This document shows, in pieces, positions 1 through 11,533 of a DNA stretch of 64,000 nt (position 1 is the first letter of the stretch; each line of letters starts with the position of its first letter). The stretch comes from Echeneis naucrates (lineage: Eukaryota; Chordata; Actinopteri; Carangiformes; Echeneidae). The notes under the pieces are model-generated. The model ran no database searches. It saw only the letters and a program-made list of their open reading frames with translations, and was not told the DNA's origin. The position numbers and the translations under genes are program-made. The stretch is taken from contig NC_042514.1 in the NCBI RefSeq assembly GCF_900963305.1, forward strand, positions 2,769,501 through 2,833,500. Direction: 5' to 3'.

Positions 1-3000
1 TTATGGGACTTATTAATACATAATGTGCATCCCCAACACAAACTCATTATGTTCGTGTTTTGTAGCTTGTATTAGCCAACCGTATTTAAATAAATTTCCA
101 TTTTTAGACATCATTGCATTGTTCATGTTTCCTGATAGTTTACATGTTAATTTTTCTTGTGTCCAGGTTGAGTCAATGCAGGAGAATATAAAGTTAGGTT
201 TTTGTTTGGTTTTGCTTTTTTCTCGAGCAGAAAATGAGGGCACTTCCTGCTTCAGTGTAAACACTTCTGATTGTGGAGTTTCATTCTTATGCTGACCTGC
301 AGACCATCACACAAGTTTCTTTTCTCTGGCAGTCAATCAATCTCAATCTCACAATCAGATCCACCATCGTAGCTCTCTGAAAATGAATCAGTTTGTTCCC
401 AGGAGAGAAAAGCCAGAACCAATACAGAAGAGTAAAAGAGGAAATCTGTAAAATCAGAGGCTGCCAGGGAGACCATAAACTTAATCATCTCTAAATGGCC
501 ACAGCGGCCTGTCACGGGAAAAGATGGCCATTTTTCAGCAGGCTGTTTTACATGTCAGCACATCTGATGAGAGAAATGTCAAAATTCGGTGCGAAAGCAG
601 TAATTTCCTGGAGTGCAACTGCACACTCTGGTTTCTAGAACTGCATCCCAGCCTTGCATTTAGAGTTATGGAACATCGGCATCAACATTAACACAACATA
701 ATAAAACATCTGGCTCAGATATTCCCTTTAGGGGATCAATACATACCAGGGTAGGGTTTGTGTTTACTCTAAATTCAACACACCACACGCTCCCACAGCA
801 GGCCTGGCCGTGATGGGCAAATACCGAACACAACAGTGAGGACCAGCCTGCGCCACAATTTTTTATTTTAGCTTTTCTTTTGAACTTGCTAAAAGGCTCT
901 GAGGTGGCCATGAAAACAAAGATGACGGGATTATCCTCTGCAGGCACTGAGAACATTACCCATTAGCAACTGCAGTAGCAAAAAACGAGAGTGAATATTT
1001 TGAAATGAAAGAAGCACTCAGGCGGCGCAGAGAGGAAGCCAGCGGGGGCATTGTGTTGGAATCAAAGACGGCGCCTAGATTGAGTTTTGTGGCAGAAAGG
1101 CATGGCCCAAACACTTCCACTGCAGACTGTTTTAGAGACAGCAGAATGTGCTGCGAAACTCCGACTGTGTCAGGGAAGTGCACCTGACTGCGTGTCAAAC
1201 TGTATCTTGAGTATTAAACCCAACAATTAGCAGGCATTGTAAACATGACAGAGGCTTGGTAACTACATACACAGCATTACCTGCATGTACGTTTCCTTCT
1301 GTAGCTCTCAGGACCGGGTTCTAAATAAGAAGAAGCAAAGCCACACCTGACTGCAGAGAGGCTGAGGGGTTAATTCCGTGACGCTCTTTATAGCTTCAAT
1401 TTTACTTTGATGGCTGGAAAAGAGAGAGTAAAAATATTTCCTGGGAGAAATACGAACCGTCCTCTGCTTCAACATCTTCCAAATTAGCAGCATGTTCGTT
1501 AGCAGCAGTTGAGAGCCTATTCAGCCTTGAATGACAGTTTGTGCACACAGCGATTTGAGCAAACAAAGCCATGTGTCTTACTATATGTTGATCAGTCAGA
1601 CCGTGACTTATGATGTAAGCCGCAACGCCTCCTCACCGTGAGCGCCATGAATGGCTTGACGAAACCTCACTCAAGGCAGAAAATACACTTAATGAAAACC
1701 TCGATTTCAATTCAAATGGGAGTAAAAAGTGTTAAATTTACCTCTCGGCTGGCTGATTCTGTGGAAACGCGCGGTGACAGCGAGACCGAATATTCATTGG
1801 AAAAGGAAAATCTCATCATTAATGGGGTTATCATTATATTTGGAGCTGCCTGACAAGATTATCGGCCTGGTCAATCATCGAATCTGATCGTTGGAGTGCC
1901 ATTGTGGTCGTGTGAGGAGGGCACCGAAAAAAAAAAGTGGTATAACTGATCATTCAACAGCTGATATGAGCCCTCAGTTGTGGTTTATTGTTTTCATTAC
2001 ACAGTCCATGATTTGTTTTAATATATTTGATTGACAGCTGAATATCAGACGGATAGAAGCATATCAACACCACGAACACTCCAGACAGACCGAACCGTGG
2101 AGTGTTTGCCCAGAATGCCAGACAGCTCATCCATTACAAGGTAGTAGCTGATCACAACTACATTTGTCTTGGTTGCTTACCTTTAGATGCAATTAAGGAG
2201 CAGACAGATGTAGAGAGAGAGATAGCTGCAGAGATACGGCGAATAGACAGAGAGAGAGAGAGAAAGCGAGAGTCGGATGGAGGCGGAGGAGTATGAAGAA
2301 AGCCAAGAAGGTCCCATTATGAAGAGCAAGTCTAAAATTAGATTCCTAATGAGTGGCAGTCTCACAGATGAGTTGATTATTTCACAGTTTCACATTAGCA
2401 CAGATTGAGGCGCCGTCAGTGTCAAAGTTTTCCCTCTAAGGTTCCATTATATCCTTTTTTGGTTTGTTTGTTTTTGAGGTTTTTGCCATTTTTGTTCTGT
2501 CTTGTCAGCAAAATTTAAAATTATCTTTCTATTTTCACGAGACCTTTCATATTCACTAGTTAAATCAGGCCCAATACTACTAAACACGCCATTATAGGAT
2601 GGCGTGTGGGGACACTAACTTTCCCATAATAGGTCAAGAGCTGAGGCTACTGTTTTAAATCCCATTTGAACAACACCAGATTTAGTCTTGTTTAATTAAA
2701 TTACACCAGAGCGACAACCCGTTCTTGCCATCTGTGAAAAATAGCAAAGAGTTAATAGAATGTCAATTAAACATTAAGTGTCAAATAGGGGCATTTGTCA
2801 CAGCTGCCTTTCATCGCCCACAAAATTAATTGAAAAGATTGTCAGTAAAATATGCTTCACTATTTCATCTGCCCTGGCCAATATTAGATCTGCGTTTACA
2901 GTGCATAACTTTTAATGAACCAGTGTCACAAATACATTTACAGTGTGTTACTTTGGAGAATTTTAATGAACTGCTCTGACAAAAGGCTTTTTACCCATCA

Positions 3001-4683
3001 CTGTGCTGGATGTCACATCTGTTACTTAACTCCTGACGCCCCTGGAAACAAAAACGTGGCATTCCTCTCAGTGATATTGATTTGCTCCACTGCTTCTTTC
3101 TCCATTTACTAATAATTACCAATGCAGACTCTCCAATTACTTGGCTCCAACAAACATTTACAGCAGTCTGAAATCCACACACTCATTATGCAGATGCAGA
3201 TGACAGAGAGAGGGAGAAGGATACAGAAAAAAAAAAAGAAACACAAAACCCCCAGCCTGCTTAGAGCGACTGCAATTAAAATTCTTTAGCTATGCCAACG
3301 AAGAACCAAATGACTTCTGACAACGTGGGCCTCCTTTCGCTGCTGGAGTTCAGTGAAAAGTCACTGTGAATATATGAGTGAGATAAAATAAAGGTTACAG
3401 TCAAAACTGCTTTTCTTTAATTTGCAGAATTTCTTTGATTGATGATTGAAAACAGTGAAAATGTCATTTCCTTTTCCAGAGGGAAGTGAGGTAACATTCA
3501 ATACACGGCAGACAGGCAGCAGTGTAAGCCCGCTTTGGTGTTCTTCAATCCAGAATCATAGTTTCCTTGAATGAATTTAATGCTTCACCTCATACAAAGA
3601 TCTACTTGTGTAAACCCAAGACATAACACTAATGTTGAATTTCATTACAGGACAAGAAAAATACCCTTTCCAAGAGCTGAAATCCCACTAGATGGTTTTT
3701 ATTCACTGAAGGGCATCGCTAAGATAACTGTGTGCCAACACTCCTGATTTATTATTCCCATAGGATCGAACTAGTGTTTACCTGCAGTCCCTCCAGCCCC
3801 AACTCCAGCTGACACAGGAAGATGTTGCATTGAAGATAATGGCTTCAGCCACATGGGGGAATATCACACCCCAGATGATGATTCAGTCTCACTAAAGCCA
3901 CTAAAACTCATTGTGAATAATATCCAGAAACAGATGAGTAAATCGTTTCAGACCAAAAGCTGGTTGGTTTTTTGGAGATAACTTTAAAATGGTCATTTGA
4001 AGGATGGATTCTGTAGAGCTGTTTTGTATTATACTCAACATGAAATCCTTTTTCAGACCTTGAGTTGCAACAAATGCATATCAATTACAAACATTGGTTA
4101 TCATCTGTATAATTATCTGTATAGTCCCTGTCCATGAAAAGCTGAATTCAGGGACGTCCAGTTTTACCTACGGCAGGCGCTTTCTAAGGTTTCAGGTGTT
4201 TTCTATGCTCAGCATACCAAGCAACCTAAATCGGCCCTCTGCCTGCACTATGTTTCCGAGATTCACCATCACTCAGGCTTCAAACTCTGATGTCAGCAAC
4301 TTTTGTCTATAACCTGCTGACATGAGAGGCATACCAAAACTCGGCTGGTATATAACTCCTCAGCCGAGGAGGCACAGATAACGTTCACCACCGCAAATGT
4401 TGTCAAAGAAGCACAATTAATTATCAAGAAACACACAAGGGGATGCTGACAGATTGATTGAGGATTTTAATTGAAGGAGCTCTGAAGAAACGCTCCAGCT
4501 CTGTGTGATGAAAGAGTGGAAGTGCTGGCATATGATTTGGAGCAGAAAAATGCTCTACATTCTTCAACAAACAAGCTGGTAAGGAAAAATGTACTCTCGA
4601 AAAGCTGTCAGCAATTGTCACATAATCTCCTACACAAAAAGAAAAAAGATGCACATTACAGTGTTATTTCTGATACAACCAAT

Positions 4684-4709
4684 TGACAATCAACACGTGT
4701 TGATTGTCA
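4684..4709. repeat. 26-bp perfect palindrome centred on an E-box
   Basis: The half-site TGACAATCAACAC is followed directly by its exact reverse complement, so the centre reads CACGTG. There is no spacer and no mismatch, and the symmetry stops at the next base pair. Each arm contains a TGACAATCA block resembling TALE homeodomain (Pbx/Meis) sites, and the centre is a canonical bHLH E-box. It lies in the negr1 intron. Function is inferred only. Confidence 0.9.
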
Positions 4710-7700
4710 GCTTAAACACTGTGCGAAAACTCCCGACAAAAGTATTCATACTCTGATAATAAATACATTTTGTGGGCACAGCATAATGCTCAATTTAAAT
4801 TGTAAACTACTTCCCGGGAAAAGTGTCAGTGAGGCAAAAAAGGAGAAGTCTCCCATCAGAGAGGACATGTTCCTCTGAAACATTCAGTTTCAAGTAACTT
4901 CACTTTAAAATTGCCCAAACGATAACCTATTATTGCCTCTCCAGTCACTGTCTGTCAAGTTTAATTTTGAAGCTCAAAGCTTTCTCACAGCACAAAAACA
5001 CTCCTCTGTGATTTTCCTGTAGAATTATTGCAATTATGTGGATGCTCACAGCCAAAAAGGCCTAAAAGCTCCATGTCCCCATCCCCCAAATCATTTTCCC
5101 TATCCTCTATAATTGTAGTGATTATAAGAATATTAGAAAGATGCTGTAAAACCTAGCATTGCGTCTATTCCCCTTGAAGGATTTACCTTGAAAAAGCATT
5201 TCCATTTAGGCTTTAATTTACCAGGGCACTAAATCACTTTAGCACTAATTGAAATTTATTAGAAATAGAAATGCTCCATTTTTAGAAATTACAATGAATT
5301 GATTTGCCTGACAAATGATGACCATAAATGGAATCCACTTTGAAATGCTTTCCAGTTTGCAAATTCGGCTTGTATTCTGCGTGCTGAAACACAGTTATAC
5401 AACACAAGGCTGTAAATCATGCTAGATAAGAAAAAAGCTTTGGCTGCATCCTGCGTGCTTCATTATGGACAGTGGGAAGCATGAAAGAAAAACTCTAATA
5501 TACAGTAGCATTTTCTATATGTGCTATAAAAACGGATGAGTGCCCTTTAACATATGTGTCTGAATGGCTAACAAAGGATAAACTATTAATTTGCAAAGAC
5601 TATTTTATTTATCAGTGGAGTAGTGGCCTTCTATGTTGGATGTGCTTTGCTCAACACTCCAGATTAAAAAAGACACATATACCTCAGATCAGGCCTCGTC
5701 ATTGGCTGGTAAATAAGTACCACTTTCAGCCGAGTGTTTATTACAACAAGCCTTGGTGGTAAAATTGACTATGGGCTTGCTTTGTGTAACACCTATTTTC
5801 ATGAATGGCTGTAAAACTTGGTAAATTTTCCATCTAAAACAGATTACGCTGCTTTCAGTAAAAAGCTGAATGACAATTTCAAATAATTCATGAAACACAG
5901 AGTTTGAACTGGAAGGCAGTGCAGAAGGTTAACTGTGGGCAGACACTGTGAAAAAGTCTTCTTAGCCATTGTCGCCCCAGCGTGTCACCTTGTCGGCTGA
6001 TTTCCATCTGTATTAAAGCACATCTATTACAAACGGATATCAGAATAATGAATCTGATTAATACTTTAGTATAGCCAGCCTCCCTTGGGCGACCAGAGAT
6101 GGAGCCCAGGAAGAGCAACACCCCTTCTTTCTGCCGTTCCAAAGGAAAGGTCAGATTCGTCTGACAGTATATGTTTTTCACTGTTGGTGATATCTGAGCA
6201 TGGATAGCTCCAGCTGGAAGCCCCTCCCCGACGGCAAGCCCAAGTCCATGTTTGGGTTTGTTTTTAGCTATCCGCGCACTAAAGATTGAGGTCAAATGAT
6301 GTGCCGAGCTCTCAGCTGCTCCTGAGGTGTGGAGACCTTCGCATGAGCATAAGGACAGGGAAAAAGGGCAACAATTGTGCTGACGGCAACACTGATCGCA
6401 TTAAACATGCGACACAGCAAACGGACAAGATGACTTTGCCGTCTAATTAACAGTGACAGACTCAGGTGTGTCCTCACGTGTGTCAAGTAAACCAGGGTTT
6501 TTCCTAAATGAGTGCATGAAACTGCAGGTATGACAGATAGGTGATGCATTCAAAGCCCAAAATATCCACTTCAAGCTGCTGGAGACGAAGTAGCCTTGCA
6601 TACACTTTCTTTTTTTTTAACAGCCTAATTAAAAAAAGTGCTGAAATGCAGAAAGTAGAGGGGGTGCTACTCAGCTGTGGTTATTGTCTCTGCTAAGGAG
6701 ACAGCCAACAACTCCTTTAAATTGCGTCCCGTTGAGTTTAATGTCCCTCCTTTCTGTCTCACCAGTGTCTGCGCCCGGGTGGGGCCTGCGAGCCATTTAA
6801 ACTCAATGTTGTCTCTGGTACAAGTGTTTATAGTAAATGTCAAGACCTTTCAGAGCCACAATAATGACACAGTTGAGGCAGATGATACATGGCACCATTT
6901 TTGTCCCAAATAAGGCTAGAAAACAGTGCTCCAGTAAATTCATGTACAGCCAGAAGAGATTTTCATCAACTGGGCCGTTGACATGAGGCAATGATTTTAG
7001 ATTTATACGAATACCAGACTTTCAAACTAGTGACAGGTCAATTTTGCACCATTACAGAGACTAAAGCCTGTGGTGAGGACCTTATTTTGTGGCTGAGGGC
7101 CAGCTGTCAAATGGAATAACAAAAAATAAAATAAGATAAAAAAAATAAGCAGGGACTGTTGTCTTATTCCTACTGTGTACAGCCCTGCTCCTGTTTTCTG
7201 CCTAAGTAGAATGTAAAATGTCAGGATGCCTTTATTCTATAGTCTGTATATTTCAATTAGAAAAGAGAAACTGCAACTGATGGACAAAGCACAGAGGTGA
7301 AAATATATAAAAAGCACTTGAAAAATAGTACTGCTGCTGCTGGTGGCAGCCAATGCTTAACTGACACTTGCTCTTTCCTGTTGATCACAGCTGCTTATCC
7401 ATGTGGAAGAGGCTGCCAGTGATACGGTGTTCCCTGACAGCACAGGGAAACTGTCTTTTCATCTGGTCGTTCCCCTTAAATTTAAGACCACAGGAGTTAT
7501 TTATGGGAAGAGTCAAAGTTTACTCGACTGAATCCAAATGACGGGAAACCTGTAGCCAGACAAAAAGGAAAAGGAGAGACTCCTCTGAACACTGCACTGC
7601 CAGTGGAATCTCACAGATTTCCAAAATATGTAAAAAAAAAAAAAAAAAAACTAAAACTAAATGATGCTTTCATTCAGCAGCGAGGCTGATTTAAAAAACA

Positions 7701-8229
7701 ACGGCCCTCTGTTTTGTCCGAGGCCAAAAAAGAAAAAGAAAAGAGGGCTGAGCTTTTCTGTAATCAATCTGACATTAAAAGGTTGATGATACACGTGTGC
7801 ACCATTCCTCATCATCAAGAAGCTCAAATGGTTTAATTGACGTGGACCCACCGTCCTACATGAATCAGGGCAGCAGTAATGCAACAACAGAAGAGTTGGG
7901 GGAAATTAATATATGAACACAGGAGCACCTCTCGGGGATCTACTCCATAATCCAAATGCGGTGACTAATTGCATGCTTCTGGGTTTGTCAGTACTCAAGA
8001 ACGCTCACATTCTTTAGCCAGCAATCAACCTTGGGGCACGGACAAAATTGCCCTCTAACAGTCAGGGGTCTTGACAACAGAGAGGCCCAACAAACAGGCC
8101 CTGTTTTCTGCACTGAGTTCCTAAAAGAAATGGTTCATGCTTTGATGCCTGGCTCTCAAGATGAATGAAAAAAAAAGAAAAAACAGAAAGAAAAAACAGA
8201 AAAGAGGGAAGCAGACAGAGCGGGCCTTT

Positions 8230-8274
8230 GTCATCGCTTTGGTGATGACAGCGTTTTGCAATTAGATGCAAAAC
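8230..8274. repeat. Two adjacent short hairpins
   Basis: The first hairpin pairs 8230-8237 with 8242-8249 (one non-Watson-Crick pair, 4-nt loop). Three bases later a second one pairs GTTTTGCA (8253-8260) with TGCAAAAC (8267-8274) perfectly around a 6-nt loop. Both are too short for a microRNA precursor. They may be chance or a small structured element in the negr1 intron. Confidence 0.6.
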
Positions 8275-9770
8275 AGGGAGGCAAGAAGAGCAGTTGAAGA
8301 GGTTTACAATCCCTGTTGGGTCAACAGGTGCAAAAGTGATGACTTGACACCTGCGGTGGAAAAAAAAGGCAGCAAACCGTTAAAACGACTGCCCAATAGG
8401 CCATTAATTAACTCTAAGAGACAAGCCATGAAAGCATCTTCAATATGTTTCCTCTATCCATCGCCTGGATTTTCTAGATGGCATCTATGACCTGCTTCTG
8501 TCGAGTGGAGCCACATCATGGTGGGGGGGTGGGAGGCCACTTTTTTATTGAGCTGATTGATAGCACTGAGATAATCTGATGGGGGCCAATAAACCGTCAG
8601 GATACAGGAAAGGCTTCTAACAGCGGTCACAGCCAACCCAGATACTGACACCAAGGAATTAAGACCCCCCCTTACAGGACAGCCCTCAGGGTGGGAAGGG
8701 ATGGTGGCAAAATCAAGTACCCCCACACCCACGCCTTCTCTGCTGTTACCAAGGTAATGAGCCCCGCTGCATCCACGCACCATCTCAATTTAACCCCCCC
8801 CCACTGATGACCTGATGTCATAGAAACAGTTCAGCTCCTTCACAATCAAGAATCAGACACCACGAACTGGGAGGAACTTTAGACAGCCGGCTGCTCTGTA
8901 TTCAGGTCCACACCCACCCACCCGCTCTTAGCGTCAACATCCACAGATTTCATATTGAAATGGGGAAGGCCCCCCCATCACCACCAAGCCCCAATCCTCC
9001 TGCTCCCTCCCTCCCTCAGCCTTTCCTCAGAGCCATCAGAGCGGATATTTGATATCAGTAAGACAAGATAATATCAGAGCCCTCCAAAGACTACACATCT
9101 TTTTCTTTTTCATTGCTTCTCTCTTTTCATTTTCAAGCAGTTTCTGGATTTTTTACAAACTACTGAAATCGTCCAGAAGATTTCAGCCGGTGAGAAAACT
9201 TACTGTCAGATCCTCTTAGCTGATTTCAACTCAATGATGGGGAGTGTGTGTGTGTGTGTGTGGGGGGGGGGGGGTTAGGTGATGTTTTTAATTATAATGC
9301 AGAAATGAATCATTGCTGTGTGTGTACCCAAACTACGCCCATGCCCGGGGAGGGGGGGGGGGGTACCTGTGCAGCTGGCACCGTAGCCTATGTGACAGAG
9401 GGAGGATGAAGAGGAGGAGGAGGAGAGATTTCTATCACTGACTGCTGATCAACAGCGACCACACATACAGACTCTGTTCAGCCTGGTTTTGAAACTGCGA
9501 CATCACATTGTGCATTCAGCCCCCCCCCGCCAAAAAATAAATAAATAAATAAACAAACAAACAAACAAACAAAAAAACAAAACAAAGCTGATGAGCACTG
9601 AGAGCAGCACAATTATTAAAACAAATAAATCCAAACATGATATTAAACTCCTGATGCAGCTGACAGAGGACATAATGAATGAGGCGACACACTGTGGTTG
9701 GGATCATCTCAGACTTCCAAAGCAAACACACCCATGAAGAACACGTTGTGCCCCTTCCTTTATGCATTTG

Positions 9771-10148
9771 TGGGGGGAGTGGGGGTGGTCGTGTGCGCGT
9801 GCGTGTGCGTGTGGGGGGGTTGGGGGTATGAAAACTTTGCCTCCAACAGCCAAGCTGAGTCCTGCAAAGCAGCCGCTGCACTCACCCCCCCCCCCCACTC
9901 CCCTCACCCCCAACACCCCCACTCGCTGCCCCCCCCCTTTTCTCCCCAGCACAGGATGGAGGGAAAACGACCCCATTGTGTGTTTGTTGGCTGACAATAC
10001 AACTAGACATGTCTTTATAAAATCAACAATGAGTGTTTTTGTGTGTAGGAGCTCCAGGAGAACTCCTGAAGCTGCTGGAGGAGGTGGGGGGGTGGGGGGG
10101 GGGCTGTTTCAGGAGGCAGGCTGGGGGTTTGGGGGTGGGGGGGGGGTC
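9771..10148. repeat. G- and C-run low-complexity block beside negr1 exon 1
   Basis: Plus-strand G runs occur at about 9771-9830 and 10080-10148, and C runs at about 9881-9945. Each has four or more runs of at least four identical bases, enough for G-quadruplex formation on one strand or the other. The block begins about 30 bp inside negr1 intron 1. On the transcribed RNA (minus sense) only the 9881-9945 part is G-rich. Confidence 0.8.
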
Positions 10149-10179
10149 GGTAAAGTGAAGTTGTGTCGGCATGTTTTAC

Positions 10180-10349
10180 CTCAGTAGAGCCGTGTCGCCT
10201 TGCCTGCTGACCACACTTTCCACCGAGGAATAGTCCACAGTTTGTCCGGCGGGCAGACAGGACGGCAGAAAGCAGCACAGGCTGAGAATGATCGCAGTAA
10301 GCCACTGACCGGAGACACACGCATCCTGCACCGCAATCATTGTGTCCAT
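10180..10349 (-). CDS. negr1: negr1 first coding exon: signal peptide and start of Ig domain 1
   Basis: This exon encodes the first 56 residues plus two bases of the next codon of an IgLON family protein. IgLONs are GPI-anchored neuronal cell-surface proteins with three Ig domains that act in cell adhesion and neurite growth. The start ATG at 10349 has G at -3 and G at +4. Residues 15-36 form a hydrophobic signal peptide (LSLCCFLPSCLPAGQ) that closely resembles the start of mammalian NEGR1, which begins MDMM and has the same LLPSCLPAGQ segment. The exon then reads GQTVDY and ends in GDTALL plus AG, where NEGR1 has GDTAVLR. It ends at a GTAAAA donor (10179-10178) and splits the Arg codon, matching the IgLON exon 1 boundary. 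LSAMP, OPCML and NTM are less similar at the signal peptide. The remaining exons lie left of the window. Confidence 0.95.
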
Positions 10350-10730
10350 CACAGCTGGGGGGGCGAGGAGGAGAGAGAGAGAGAGAGAGGGAGGGAGGAG
10401 GGGGAGGGAGGGGGGGGCACGGGTTTGTTGTCCCTCTTTCCCGAAAAAAAAAAAAATCTTCTTGATGCACGCAAGAAAAAAAAAATACAACAACCAACAA
10501 GAAGAAGAAGAGGAAGAAGAGGGGGGGGGGCAACAAAACAAAACAAGAAAAACAAAACACAAACAACCGAGTTGATGATGGAGGGGAGGGGGGGAGGATT
10601 TAAAAAAAAAAAAAAACCTGAACGCGAACGATGCTTAATTTCCAACACTTTCCCTCCTCGGAGCTCCGTGAAGAAATGGTCGGTCCTCCGTTGTACTTTC
10701 CCAGGTTTGTTGTGTGTCTGCTGTGTGTGA

Positions 10731-10761
<31 letters not shown>

Positions 10762-11100
10762 GGGGAGAGAGAGAGAGAGAGAGGAGAGAGGGGGAGAGAG
10801 GAGAGAGGAGTGAGTGAGTGAGTGAGTCTCTCTCTCTCTCTTTGTGTGTGTGTGTGCGTGTGCGTGTGCGTGTGCTGGATGTATAGCCCACTACTGTGCG
10901 AGGAAGTGTACTCTCCAGTGGCTTGCACACCATCTAGTGAGGAAACGCGATGTAAAATGGGAGCAGACCTAGAAGCAGACAACCCCCAGGCTCTGATCCT
11001 GTTGCCATGCGGCCGTTTCCCCGGCAACCCCGTATCCCAGCGGCTCGTGATGGAGCAGTAAAAAAAAAAAAAAAAAAACCGGGAGGTATCGATACAACCC
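10350..11100 (-). promoter_or_regulatory. negr1: negr1 5' UTR and promoter region
   Basis: This is the region directly upstream of the negr1 ATG on the minus strand. It is built of GA tracts (10363-10425, 10740-10815), A runs (10444-10456, 10600-10615) and a GT/GA/GAGT/CT/GT compound repeat (10725-10875). It is followed by a more complex, moderately CpG-containing block (10876-11060) with GTTGCC...GGCAAC half-sites. I cannot place the transcription start. Long frames here are low-complexity artefacts. Confidence 0.6.
10725..10875. repeat. Compound GT/GA/GAGT/CT/GT microsatellite with self-complementary arms
   Basis: The order is (GT)n, (GA)n with G-rich interruptions, (GAGT)n around 10809-10827, (CT)n at about 10828-10841 and (GT/GC)n to 10874. 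The GA and CT arms are complementary and could fold back on each other. It lies in the presumed negr1 5' UTR or promoter and is probably highly length-variable. Confidence 0.9.
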
Positions 11101-11533
11101 AGGAGCAATTAAAGGTATCGACCGAAGAACCTCCCCCTATTTATTTCCCACAAGGAAATGAGCAGCCCGAGCATGTGGTGAAAATGGAGCTCACTGATGG
11201 TGACGCAGGGTTTTTTCTTTCCTTCTTCTAATATTCTTCCCCAAAGATACTGTAAAGATATAGGAGAAGTGACATGAATATACGGCAGCATCATTTTATA
11301 GCATTTAAAAAAGTGCAAAATGTCTGATTTCAGAAAAGGGAAAGATTCAGAAATACAGCCGAGGCGTCAATATTAATATTTGGGATAATTTCTATTAAAA
11401 AACTGTAGAAAAGACACTGTAAAGACAACAAATATGCACTGGAGCATCATTTCATTTTCTCATTTAAGAAAATAAAACTCAGAAGAGAGAATACTTAGCC
11501 TATGTGTGGAAGCACTGGTTATATTTTGAATTA

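Larger units (their letters stand above)
1..10179 (-). other. negr1: negr1 intron 1, 5' portion (non-coding)
   Basis: This is the stretch downstream, on the minus strand, of the negr1 exon 1 splice donor. No exon, RNA gene or recognisable transposon was found in it. The open frames here are short, have no family resemblance and often run through simple repeats. IgLON genes are known for a very long first intron, so the absence of exon 2 within 10 kb is expected. The base composition is AT-rich and repeat-poor for long stretches (about 1.2-9.2 kb), with many TAATTA-type homeodomain cores, as in conserved enhancer-bearing introns; conservation itself cannot be seen from one sequence. Simple repeats include (GA)n at 2211-2275, an A run at 7630-7650, (GT)n followed by a G run at 9244-9274, and AAAT/AAAC repeats at 9533-9586. 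Confidence 0.75.

Noticed and set aside
10349-10933. Long minus-strand frames over 10.0-11.1 kb
   Set aside because: They are runs of Ser, Leu, Pro, Thr and His coded by GA, GT and G repeats, with no domain.
11007-11231. Plus frame right of the negr1 leader
   Set aside because: It includes a poly-Lys run from an A18 tract, no homology, and is on the strand opposite negr1.
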